From Anniella stebbinsi (lineage: Eukaryota > Chordata > Lepidosauria > Squamata > Anniellidae): 64,000 nt of DNA. A model generated the notes under the pieces. That model was not told the DNA's origin and ran no database searches. It was given only the letters and a program-made list of their open reading frames with translations. The translations under genes and the position numbers were made by a program. Position 1 is the stretch's first letter; each line of letters opens with the position of its first letter. This document shows positions 43,656 to 54,884 of this stretch, one piece after another. The stretch lies in contig JARDYH010000006.1 of the NCBI GenBank assembly GCA_029215795.1, positions 28,473,501 to 28,537,500 of the forward strand. Direction: 5' to 3'.

Positions 43656-44925
43656 GTGTATGGGAGCAGTATGTGCCCACCTTCGTACACAAGGAATAGA
43701 GCTGTACCCTTATCTGGATGACTGGCTTATTGTGTCCCAGTCGCAACATCAGGCTGTCAAAGATGTGAGAACCATACAAGCTCTCTTAAACCTGGGCTTA
43801 CAAATCAATATAAACAAGTCAATCTTCATTCCAACCCACACAATACAATTTGTTGAAGTCCTCTTAAATTCAACAATAGGAAGAACTTTCCTGCCACAGG
43901 ATCGCGCAATGACTGTTCGAGATCTGGCACTTCGGATTTTAGAAATGAGACATGTTTCAGCATTCTTCATTCAGCGACTCCTGGGTCTCTTGGCAGCATC
44001 AGTGTATGTCATCAGATGGGCAAGACTCCACATGAGGCCGTTACAGCAATTTTTACTAAACAGCTTCGACATCACGATGAATGCACGAAGGGTCAGATTA
44101 ACCATACCAATTACACTACACCATTCTGTTCATTGGTGGACAAACCTTTACAATCTGTTGCAAGGCATGCCATTCGTAAGTCCTGGCCCCACAAGATACC
44201 TTACCACAAATGCATCCACAAAGGGTTGGGGAGCCCATTGCGACCATCTCACTATCCAGGAGAAATGGTCGAGGACAGAGGTCAATCTCCATATCAACAT
44301 ATTGGAGCTCTTGGTGGTGCAAAAGACATTGCGTGCTTTCGAGATCAATCTCAAGGGACATCACATCCAAATCTTGTTGGACAACACCACTGTTGTGTGG
44401 TATCTGAACAAAGAGGGAGGCACACGTTCCCCCTCAGCTTCTTCAACTCACCATGAATATCCTTCATTGGTCAATTCCCAGGAACATACGTCTCTCCGCT
44501 CTTCATATTGCCGGTACCGACAATACCCTAGCAGACGACCTTAGTTGGAATTTCCAAGACACCCACGAGTGGGAGATGTCACCAAGCATTCTGTGACAAC
44601 TATTTGCCCGCTGGGGCACACCAATCATAGACCTTTTCGCTACTCAGGACAATGCTGTGTGCGAAACATTTTGCACGAGAGCAGGAATAGGTCCAGCCTC
44701 AGAAGGAGATGCGTTTATGAGGAATTGGAAGTCAGGACTGGCATATATATTCCCTCCTTTTCTTCTAATCACAAAAGTAGTTACCAAACTGTTCAGAGAC
44801 CAAGCGGATGCCATTCTAATAGCCCCTTGGTGGCCACGACAAGGGTGGTTTGCACCACTCCTCAAATTAGCCAACAAGGAGATTTGTTGGCTACCTCTAT
44901 TGCCAGACCTGCTGTCCAAGAGCTG
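43656..44925 (+). pseudogene. DIRS reverse transcriptase/RNase H, N-terminally truncated
   Basis: The frame from 43660 opens at the reverse transcriptase catalytic motif (ELYPYLDDWLI) and continues through LGLQININKS and the thumb to an RNase H domain (LTTNASTKGWGAH, ILELLVVQKTLRAFE, ILLDNTTVVWYLNKEGG). After frameshifts near 44410-44640 it resumes as AVCETFCTRAGIGPASEGDA and ILIAPWWPRQGWFAPLLKLA, a conserved C-terminal block of DIRS polyproteins. The upstream reverse transcriptase fingers and gag are gone. Confidence 0.85.
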
Positions 44926-45836
44926 AGGGAAGATTTACCATCCAGACCTCAAAACTCTTGGGTTGACAGCGTGGAGAATCCGGCCAGATGGTCTAAAACT
45001 CTCACAGTAGGTCCAGACTATTCTGCAAGCTGCTAGAAAACTTCCACTAGAGCTTCCTATAGTAGAAAATGGCATAGGTTTGTTAAATTTGCATCAGACT
45101 TCAATTTTGATCCTAAGTCTGGTCCTATTGAGAGTATCCTGAATTTCCTTCATTCCCTATTTGCTGCTGGCCTGAAAACTACATCTATCAGGGTTTACTT
45201 AGCAGTGATCTCTGTCAACCACGTTCTGATTGAAAATTTTTCTGTGTTTACTCATCCGTTATCAAAAAGATTTTTAAAGGGTCTCCGTAATATACTCCCT
45301 TAATGGAGCCTATCCCTTGTGTTGGCTGCATTAACGACTAAACCTTTTGAGCCTCTTGCTACTATTAATTTAAGACTATTGACGTTTAAAGTTGTGTTTT
45401 TAGTGGCGATTACTTCTGCCGGGAGGGCATCAGAACTCTGTGCACTTCTAGTTGACCCACCTTACACCCAGTTCTTTAGGGATAAGGTAGTTTTAAGACC
45501 TGGTCTGTCCTTTGTCCCTAAAGTGGTTTTGGAGTTTCATGTTAACCAGGACATTGTTTTACCCACTTTTTTTCAAGCACCCTCAGACCCATTGGGTTCC
45601 AGGTTGCATTCTTTGGATGATAGAAGGGCGTTGGCATTCTACAAGTCTAGATCACTCATCTTCCGTAAATCCCAACAACTATTTGTATGTTATGGGGGGG
45701 GGGGGAACAAGGGACATGCTGTTTCTACCCAGATTCTATCTCATTGGATTGTGCAGACTATTTCCCTGGCCTACCAGTTGGCTGGTAAGGATCCCCCTGA
45801 TTCTCTGAAGGCACACTCCACTAGGGGATTGTCCAC

Positions 45837-45838
<2 letters not shown>

Positions 45839-45885
<47 letters not shown>

Positions 45886-47822
45886 CAACAATTTATTTCT
45901 TACCCGCCTCTCCGTCTGGATCGAGGTGGGGAACAAACAACATGATAAAATACATAAAACTGATTAAAACATGACACATATTATTAAAACTGCATAAAAA
46001 ATCCTAAAACATCCTAAAAACATCCTTAAAACATTCTAACATTCCACTGGATATGCCTGCCGGAAGAGAACAGTCTTTATAGCTTTCTTAAATTCTAAAA
46101 GACTGTTAAGTTGATGAGTCTCCTCCGGCAGGTCATTCCACAGTCTGGGAGCGGCAGAAGAGAAGGTCCTCTGGGTAACGGTTGTCAGCCTAGTCTTGGC
46201 CGACTGCAGTAAGTTCTTCCCAGACGACCTGAGCGTGCGGGGCGGATTGTATGGGAGAAGGTGATCCCGCAGGTAACCTGGACCCAAACCATGTAGGGCT
46301 TTAAAGGTAATAACCAACACTTTATACTTCGCCCGGAAACTAATTGGCAGCTAGTGGAGCGATTTTAAAGCTGGCGTAATATGGTCACCCCTAGATGTAC
46401 CGGTGACCAACCTGGCTGCCATATTTTGAACTAGTTGAAGTTTCCGGACTAGGCACAGAGGTAGCCCTATGTACAGCGCATTGCAGAAGTCGAGCTTCGA
46501 AGTTACCAGCGCGTGCACTACCATCTTTAGGTCTTCCAACTCTAGGAAGGGGCGCAGCTGGCGTATCAGCCGAAGCTGATAGTAGGCACTCCTGGCCGTC
46601 GCATCTATCTGGGCTGTCATTTGGAGCGACGGATCCAGGAGCACCCCCAAGCTGCGAACACAGTCTTTCAGGGGGAGTGTAACCCCATCCAGAACCGGTT
46701 GACACATCTCCAAACCCAGGTTGCGGCCTTTGACAGCAAGCACCTCCGTCTTGTCTGGATTCAGCTTCAGTTTGTTTTTCCTCATCCAGCCCATTACCGC
46801 CTCCAAGCATTGATTCAGAGGAGACACACTATCCTTAGCTGGCGCTGTTATCGAAGGCATAGAGAAATATATTTGGGTGTCATCAGCATACTGATAGCAC
46901 CCCGCCCCATGCCTCTGGATGATCTCTCCCAACGGTTTCATATAAATGTTAAACAGCATTGGGGAAAGGATGGCACCTTGTGGTACGCCACACAGCAGCT
47001 CCTTCTTTGCAGAGCAGCTATCCCCAAGCATCACCATCTGGAACCTGCCCGAGAGGTAGGACCGGAACCATTGAAGCACAGTGCCCCCAATTCCCAATCC
47101 CCTCAGGCGTTCCAGAAGGATACCATGGTCGATGGTATCGAAAGCTGCTGAGAGGTTCAGAAGTACCAACAGGGACACACTCCCCCTGTCAATACTCAGG
47201 TGTAGATCATCCACTAAGGTGACCATAGAAGTCTCAACTCCGTATCCCGCCCTGAAGCCAGTTTGAAATGGGTCTAGAAAATCAGTGTCATTCAAGACTA
47301 ATTGGAGTTGAAAGGCAACCGCCCTCTCGATCACCTTGCCCAAGAATGGAAAGTTTGATACCGGTCTGTAGTTATTAAAGTCCAGGGGATCCAGGGAGGG
47401 CTTCTTTAGAAGCGGCTGTACCACTGCTTCTTTTAAACATGATGGGAAAGTCCCTTCCCTGAGAGATGCATTAATAATATATTGTAATTGCGATCTAACT
47501 GCATCTCCTCCCTGGACGACCAGCCATGAAGGACAGGGATTGAGAGGGCAAGTCGTCGTCCTCACTCCTCCAAGCAGCTTGTCCACGTCCTCGGTACTCA
47601 CCAACTGAAACTGATCCAGTGTAATTCTACTTGTGGAGTCGCTGGACACTCCATCGTCAGCCTCTGCTATAATGACGGCATCTAAGTCAGCTCTTATCCG
47701 AGAGATTTTATCTGTGAAATGATCGTTAAAGGCATCACAGCGAACTGCCGAAGGCTCTTAAATCGGATTCAGGGGGAAAGGTGTCTGGGTTAGACCCCTC
47801 ACCACCCTGAACAGTTCTGCTG
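45839..47822 (-). mobile_element. L2/CR1-clade LINE inserted in the DIRS recombinase, TSD CACAT
   Basis: A minus-strand LINE with its (TTA)n tail at 45839-45883 and 5' truncation at 47822. It is flanked by CACAT at 45834-45838 and 47823-47827. The minus-strand frame 47649-46351 (432 residues) is open through most of the reverse transcriptase, and a 94-residue frame (46320-46036) continues the C-terminus. It is the best-preserved LINE of this family in the window. Confidence 0.9.
46036..47649 (-). pseudogene. L2/CR1-clade LINE reverse transcriptase
   Basis: Reverse transcriptase motifs in order: PLLKKPSLDPLDFNNYRPVS, NFPFLGKVIERAVAFQLQLV, DPFQTGFRAGYGVETSMVTL, LNLSAAFDTIDHG, GVPQGAILSPMLFNIYMKPL and YADDTQIYF (catalytic). 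Then come LNPDKTEVLAVKG, a thumb region, LVTSKLDFCNALYIGLPL and MAARLVTG. The 432-residue frame ends at 46351 and the C-terminal block resumes at 46320 in another frame (ITFKALHGLGPGYL to the stop). The endonuclease is missing through 5' truncation. Confidence 0.88.
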
Positions 47823-48428
47823 CACATCAACTGCATTGAGTCGTGGAGTTTCTATCCTGGAATTGTGTAAAGCTGCTACTTGGTCCAAGGCTTCCACATT
47901 TGTTACCCATTACAAGTTGGATGTTAGAGCCAGACAAGACTGTAACTTTGGTCGAGCTGTGCTCTCAGCTGTTCTTCATTGACTAAGTCAGCGAGCCTAC
48001 CCTCCTCTGGTAAGTCAGCTTGTTATTCGCCCATAAGTGTGATGCACAGAGACCATGAAGAAGAAATGCAGGTTGCTTTGTAACCGTAGTTCTTCAAGTG
48101 GTCATCTGTGCAGTCACACTACCCACCCACCGTCCCCTCTTGGCATCGCTATTTTGTCAATGATGTCAAGAGATTTGTATTTGTGCATGCAAAATTATTG
48201 TTTTAAAACATTGGGTTACATCTTGGTAACAAGGCAAGTTGGTCTCAAGGAACTGAGGTGAGCGGGAACCCGGAGCATGCGCAATAGGACAATGGGGGGA
48301 GAGTTCCCGCCAAAAATTCTAAGCTATAGAAGCTTCCCGAACGGGGCTCGGCGCCAGCGCAAGCCCGTAAGTGTGATTGCACAGATGAGCACTCGAAGAA
48401 CTACAGTTACAGGTAAGCAACCTGCATT

Positions 48429-49615
48429 TTCTGTGACTACTGTCTGAGTTGGGAGTGGGAGGTACTGCATTGCAGTGGTTCTGCTCCTACTTGGCGGGTC
48501 GGCTCCAGAAGGTGGTGCTTGGGGGACATTGCTCGGCCCTGTGGATACTCCAGTATGGAGTATTGGAGGTATCAGTTTTGTACCCCATGTTGTTCAAGAT
48601 CTACATGAAACCGTTGAGTGTGGTCATCTGGAGTTTTGGAGTGCATTGTCATCAGTACGCTGATGACATACGGCTCTATTTCTCCTCTTCTTCATCAGGT
48701 GAGGCTGTGGATGTGCTGAACCGGTTCCTGGCCATGAAACTGAAACTCAGTCCAAACAAGACTGAGATGCTGTTAATGGGAGGCTCTGCTGACTGGATGG
48801 AGGGTGTTCAACCTGTTCTGGACAGGGTTGCACTCCCCTTGAAGGAGCAGATTTATAGCTTGGGGGTTCTCCTAGAACCATCTCTGTCACTTGAGGCAGA
48901 TTGGTGGCCCAGCTACGCTCCTATCTGGACAGGGATAACCTGGCTTCAGTTGTCTATGCTCTAGTAACCTCCAAGTTAGATAACTGCAATGTACTCTACA
49001 TGGGGCTGCCTTTGAAGACGGGTTCAGAAGCTGCAGCTTGTGCAAAATGCAGCGGCCAGATTGGTAACAGGGACCAGATGGTTCGTACATATCAAACTGA
49101 CTCTGGCCCACTTGCATTGGCTGCCTGTATGTTTCCGAGCCCGATTCAAGGTGCTGGCTTTAAGCTATAAAGCCTTACAGAGCTTGGGACCACAATATCT
49201 AATGGAACACCTTTCCCGACATGAACCTACCTGTACACTATGTTCAACATTTAAGGTCCTTCTCCAGGTGCCTATTCCGAGGGAAGCTCGGAGAATGGCA
49301 ACAAAGGAGAGGGCCTTCTCTGTGGTGGCCCCCCAATTATGGAATGATCTCCCTGACGAGGCCCACCTGGTGCAAACATCGATATCTTTTCAGTGCCAGG
49401 TTAAAACTTTTCTCTTTCCCCAGGCATTTAGCAATATGTGATGAGCTTCATTGATCCTAGATCTGTTTTAAAGTTGTTTATAGTTGTTTTAAATGTATGT
49501 TTCTGTATATGTTGTATGTTTTTGTAGTTTTAAATTCTGTATATTGTTTTTATGTAAATCTCCCAGAGAGCTTTGGCTATGAGGCGGTATAGAAATGTAA
49601 TACATAATAAATACT
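48429..49615 (+). mobile_element. L2/CR1-clade LINE, 3' part of the copy interrupted by DIRS
   Basis: Translation resumes at VGGTALQWFCSYLAGRLQKV and continues with YPMLFKIYMKPL, QYADDIRLYFSS (near 48660) and LSPNKTEMLLMGG. After a frameshift near 48900 it gives NAAARLVTGTRWF, LPVCFRARFKVLALSYKALQ and VVAPQLWNDLPDEAHL, ending at 49441. The 3' UTR ends GCGGTATAGAAATGTAATAC at about 49605. It pairs with 43011-43655. Confidence 0.85.
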
Positions 49616-49619
49616 AAGT

Positions 49620-50332
49620 CATTCGTTTTGCCAGATCTGAGATGAAGAGCTAGATTAAGAATGTGTACTCTGAAATTATCATGGTGGGTAAGAAGGGGAA
49701 CTAGGATCTGGGTTTGGAGCATATAGGAGGGCATCTATTCTCCTAGTGGAGCTGTGTTTTTAAATTCAGTTAGTTGAAGGGCTTAGTGATTATAAATGAG
49801 GGCAATGATGCTGACCAAAAGTGTTTTTATATTTAAAGCTTCATATGGAATTTATATTACCCAGTAGCAAAATGAAAATACAGGAAACTTAAAATAACTT
49901 GTTGCTCCATTTGGGCATCACTCTAATTTTGCACGACAGGAATGAACTACAGTAATCCTTGGGCTTGTGTGCTCCCCCTTCTGCTTTCTTCTACTTGTGC
50001 AGCCATATGGAGCTTGGAAGATTTCTTTTAATTTTTGTTTAGCCACATGCAACTGCTTTTATTGTGTCATACAAACTGACAAACTGTGATTAATATTAAC
50101 TATGGTTTGTTTGAAATCATCCAACTTCAAATGTGTTATGAAGGTGGCTTGTTGAAACAAACCATAGTTAACATTAAGCACAGTTTTTAGGGTTTGAATG
50201 AAAAATTGAACTGTTATCAGTGGAAAATGGAAGTGAAACTTCTCTTTGTCACTGTGGGGTGGGAGTGGGGGGAAGAAGGAAGTGCAGAAGCCTCAGGCTG
50301 GACCAGACAATGATTTAGCATGTTGGCTGAAC

Positions 50333-50379
<47 letters not shown>

Positions 50380-53113
50380 TTTCATAAACAGTTTCTCAGT
50401 TGTAGGATGCATTTGTACGTTGTTGTTTTAAGTCTAGCAGTAAATTACCTTTCTGTATCTTCAAGTGTTATCCCCTTGAATTGATAGCGTATTTGGTTAA
50501 GCATTTTCGAAAGATGAAATAGGTCTAGAAGGAGACAGACATCAACTAGCTCTTGCAATAAAAATATTTCAGCTGATTTTCCAATTTTTTCTTTCTGAAA
50601 AACAATGCTTTTGGCACAGTGTTCTCCTGCTACTACTTCAGAATGCTATGTTCTGAAAAGTCAAGAAAAGAGATGTTAGTTTTCTATTCCTTCTAGTATG
50701 TTAATAATTGTGTTAGGGAATTATATTTAGTATTAATATAGTTCTTAAGTGTTTGAACATTTCATATAATTTATGTTAGTAATCATTACAAATCCAGAAG
50801 TTAAGGCACTGTCATTATTACAGTTGGGTGAGAAGGAGGGTGAGAGAGGTTTGTCTTACATAAAGAAGTCTTGTTCATGCACCCTTAAATTTGAGATCAA
50901 GCTACTTACTCCTTTAACACCCTTGGTGGTTAGAAAATTGAGTTTGGTTATGAAAAAGTGATATCAAAAGGGGGAGAGATGCAAAGGAAAGGATTCTGAT
51001 TGTGGAAAAATACCTTTTGGTTCTGGGACAGTATCAAGCACTTCCTATATGGGCTGCGAGTACAATTTCTTAGTCTGCCTTGTGGCAAAAATGCATGTTA
51101 ACACAGGAAGCTCGGGGAAATCCTAGTGTGTGCTCTGTTCCATAGAACCGATGCTGTCTTGAGTTGCACTATCCAGCTACTGCAAGGGGTGAGAGGAGAA
51201 ATAAAAACGAGGCTGGTTTGCCCTTTGTGAGCATTTGGAATGGCAGTAAAAGCAACAGACTTTGCCTTTTGAGAAAGCTTAACCACTACCACAACTGAGG
51301 TGGTGGGTAATGTGAAGAGCAACCCATGCCCCTAACTACTTTCTTCAGGGCTTACAGGTGGTTCTACATGTCTAGCGATGATGGAATGTGAACGGAGGAA
51401 AGCAAAATATAATCTTATTGGTTTGTATCCAGTTCTATCCTTCTATTCATGAAAGGCTCTTTGATTCAAGGAAGCTTCCAGGAACAGAATGGCACCACAA
51501 CCCATAGTACAAGGTTTAGCAATGTGGTACTAAAATATCTCCTACCTCAGTTGGCAAATAAGTTCTACAGTTGTGAGGCTGTATATTTTATTTAATTGTA
51601 GGCTTTCTGATCGCAAATGCTCAGTACAATGATTAAAACCAGTATTGTTTTTAATAATACCCTCCTTTTCTCTGTGTCTGTGGCAATCAAAAGCCAACTG
51701 AAGTAAAATTCCTCCTCCCCTTTTCCAAAACATAAACTGAGCTGCTGAACAATATTTTATGGCTGTTCTTACATATCTTTATCTATTCCTGTGTTTGTTC
51801 TTTTATATTCCTTATTCTTTTAAATAGTTAGGTTGTGTTTTATACTTTTACCTGTTTGTAATCTGTCCACTGTATTTCTGTTATTGGGTGGATTAAAAAT
51901 ATAATCAATTAATAAATCAATACATGTCCCCTTAGTGTGAATTACCTCGAAGGCTCAATTTCTATAGAAACATACCTGGAACTAAATCCTATTGAATTCA
52001 GTGGAGCTTACTTCTGAATAGACATTCAAAAGGTTGCACTATAAATGTACTTTTTAACACTGTGAATGGGAAGACTGCTACTTTAAAAGCACACTTGACT
52101 TTCAGTTAGATTATTTGAAAGTCTAGAAGCAAAATAAATTGTAAACACAAGGTGACAGTTTCATTAATCATTTGAGCATGATGTTCATTGACCACTACCT
52201 CACTTGAAAGAAAGAAGGGAATTGGTACAAACAGAATGAGATAGTGTCTGGGTTCGGAAGGCACAATAAGCATCGGTTGCTTAATTAGGCAACCATCCAT
52301 TGCATTGCTTATTGTGTCTTCTTGGTGGGGGTGGGGGGTGGGCACACAACTGACAGTTGTCTATTTTAACAAAATAAACAATGGAGAAAAACAACAGGCT
52401 GCTCCGTTGATTATCCAGAGACCCATTGCTTAACATGTCATATAGGTCCATTGTCAAATTTAACGCGTTGAGTGCACTGTTTTGGGAGCACATAGAATTC
52501 TCTGGGAGGAGCGGCCGAAAGCGCCCCGGCCACTCCTCTACAGTCAGCAGAACTTGCAATGGCTGATGGGATAGCCCTGGGAGGATGGAGGACAGAGCAA
52601 TGGCCGGCCGGAAAGATGTCGGGAGTTTCAGCCGCGGGATGGGGGGCAGGGCAACGTCGTGTGGGGAGTACCGGCAAAATAATGCACAGTGAGTTGCCTG
52701 TTCCCCTCTCCATTGCCTAAAGTGTCATCCGACTAATGTATCTAGATGAAAACCTTCACTAGTGTGAGATTACTAGACAGCAAAACCATGTTAGAATCAG
52801 AAACCAGTAGTTTCTGTTGCTTGTTTCCCACTCATTGTCATGTCATGTTCTATCAATTGATAGACCTGGAAAGGAAATACAAAGGAAGTGAATGCCAGCG
52901 CTAGTTCAAAATGTTCCAGTGTGGTTGGAAAGTTTGAGAAAGAGCCCTGGTGAGAAGAACAAGACCTTATTGATAAGGTACAGTTGTTCTCGGGTCTGTT
53001 TCACATCAACATTCTGAATAATTGGGAACCACTGTTCCTTACCTCTTTCTCAGTGTTCACTATGTTCATCTCTTATTTTAACAGGTTATGCAACCAAGAC
53101 AGAACAATGAATT

Positions 53114-53145
<32 letters not shown>

Positions 53146-54839
53146 TCAGTGAAAGGTAACATATTTACATTTCTGGCACTTGGTAGCCCTAGAAACTAAA
53201 TCATAGAACTTTTGTCTATCTCCAGGCATTTTAATAGCCAGGGGGACATGTGTGGTAGAATAACTATTTATAAGCCAAGACTTTATTTTTCACGTCTCTC
53301 TCCAGTAGAAAACCCTAGAAAACAATGTTAAATTCTTTAAAAATTCTAAAGGAATAATAAAATACGTATTTTCTATAGCGTTCCCTATCACTCAGTATGG
53401 ATTTATTCATTGCTTTATAAGTGGTATAGTGAAAGTTCTCTGGGAAGCTCTACTATTTTAGTACCTCATAATGCATCACAAATTCCAAACTGAATAATGA
53501 GACTATACAGTTTTTGCTCTCATCCCATCTTGTTATGTGGAAAACTTCCTAAATTAAATATTAAACTAAGACATTTTGAGTGTGACAATAAAGGTATATT
53601 TATTACATTGTGAATTAATTTCTTATGTTCGTTCAGTTAGATGCATTGGTTACATTGTATTGTCTCTAGGGGAATATCTCAGATAGGCTGCTTGAGTACG
53701 GCAGCTGTAGTAGCTTGCCCAATGGTCCTTCAAAAAGATGTGTGTTTGTGGTATTTTAGCAGAGGTGACAAACCCTGTTCTTAGTCATTCTGTAATCTTG
53801 TTATCATTAGGCAAGTACTTTTGTGGATAATGCTAAGCACCTGAATAAGCCTTTTTATAATTATGGCTGCAGTCTGAATCACACTTACCATGGTGTAAGT
53901 CTCATTGAATTCTGCGGGACTTCTGAATAGACATGCTTACGACCATACTGTGGATCATATATTATTTTGTCCTGTTTTGTTTAGGTGTGTGTGTGTTTGT
54001 ATCTCTTTATATACCTATGTGCTTCTTGAAAGTTTTGATAGTACACTTGGATGTGTCAATTACATCACGATAATCATTGGGAGTAGCCCAACTAGAAGAT
54101 GTTGCATGAGGGTAGTTGCTGGAATGTTTTAAGATGTACCTGGCAGTATCCCACCCAATACATATGATGCATTGACATATATTCAGTTTTATATATCAGT
54201 TTAATATTTGATTATTAACTGATAATGCTGCTTCATTTTGTATATTTTTGGTTGATATAAATTAAAGTAATAATAATTGGAAAGGTGGAGTACTTCGTGA
54301 AAATAACTGATGCCTTTTGGGGGCTTGTGGAATGTCTGCAGCCATGGACTGACTTGCAGGGTTAAGTTTTACTTTACTCTTAATCTGTACTTTGGCTATA
54401 TTTTATCTCCCTGCACAGATAGAGGTGTTTGGCAAGCTGTCAGTTTTCATAATATCAAATTGCTGGCTTGTATGCTGCTCCCATTAGCTTGAACCATGGC
54501 TAATTGTCAGGAATTCTGGGAGTTGTAGTCTAAAACATCTGGAGGGCACCAGGTTGGGGAAGGTCAAATTATAGCATCGCTATATAATAACATTGGCGGG
54601 GGTGGGGGAAGAAAATCACAGATGAATTATTTCTGACATGAAATGTTAAGTTGCTTTCTTTTGGTGGATGCTATGTCAGTGATTTATATGAAAACTCTTG
54701 TGTTAATTTGGGCATTAAATATATGATGTTAGTTAACAATTCAATAGTGATTTACAATACCTTTAAGGTCATGGGGAACCCAAAATCTCCATACATAGAT
54801 GCTATGTTTCTAACATTTTCCTATCTTTATTCTTCTTAG
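49620..54839. other. GMDS intron, microsatellites and minor repeats
   Basis: (TC)n at 50337-50373 and (TTTC)n at about 53112-53147. Motifs related to the 19875-20618 element ends occur at about 52246 (GGTTCGGAAGGCACAATAAG) and 52735 (complement of TCGGATGACACTTTAGGC), so 52246-52735 may be a diverged relative. About 51970-52020 and 53870-53940 carry a reptile interspersed repeat phrase (ATTGAATTC..GGGACTTCTGAATAGACAT). At 54505-54560, CTGGGAGTTGTAGTCTAAAA is another common repeat. No gene is supported until the GMDS exon. Confidence 0.5.
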
Positions 54840-54884
54840 GATGGCTCATACTTGGCTGAGTTCCTGCTGGAAAAGGGCTATGAG
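54840..54884 (+). CDS. GMDS: GMDS coding exon (GDP-mannose 4,6-dehydratase), 45 nt
   Basis: This exon encodes DGSYLAEFLLEKGYE, exactly the segment after the Rossmann glycine-rich loop (GITGQDGSYL) in GDP-mannose 4,6-dehydratase. That cytosolic enzyme turns GDP-mannose into GDP-4-keto-6-deoxymannose, the first step to GDP-fucose. The acceptor is TTATTCTTCTTAG and the donor GTGAGT; length is 45 nt, phase 0 at both ends. The preceding exon with the start codon and GxxGxxG loop is not in the window, so the upstream intron is at least 54.8 kb. The next exon joins in frame to give GYE-VHGIVRR. Identification rests on the three exons together. Confidence 0.95.

Larger units (their letters stand above)
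45040..47982 (+). pseudogene. DIRS tyrosine recombinase interrupted by a LINE
   Basis: N-terminal part: YSRKWHRFVKFASDF, then an in-frame stop at about 45300. The catalytic core has ITSAGRASELCAL (first catalytic arginine) and a further segment to HSTRGLST at 45838. The LINE insertion follows. After 47822 the frame resumes at 47828 as STALSRGVSI, and then KAATWSKASTFVTHYKLDVR carries the nucleophile tyrosine, ending at 47982. Removing the LINE and one copy of CACAT restores collinearity with the recombinase at 1-378. Confidence 0.85.
43656..48428 (+). mobile_element. DIRS-type YR retrotransposon, 5'-truncated, split by a LINE
   Basis: The copy begins inside the reverse transcriptase and runs through RNase H, the tyrosine recombinase, the internal complementary region (about 48015-48110) and the right terminal repeat ending ...GTAAGCAACCTGCAT at about 48427. 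A LINE (45839-47822) is inserted in the recombinase gene. The left end and the first part of the element are missing. Its junctions with the surrounding LINE show loss of host LINE sequence, so a deletion accompanied or followed insertion. Confidence 0.88.
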
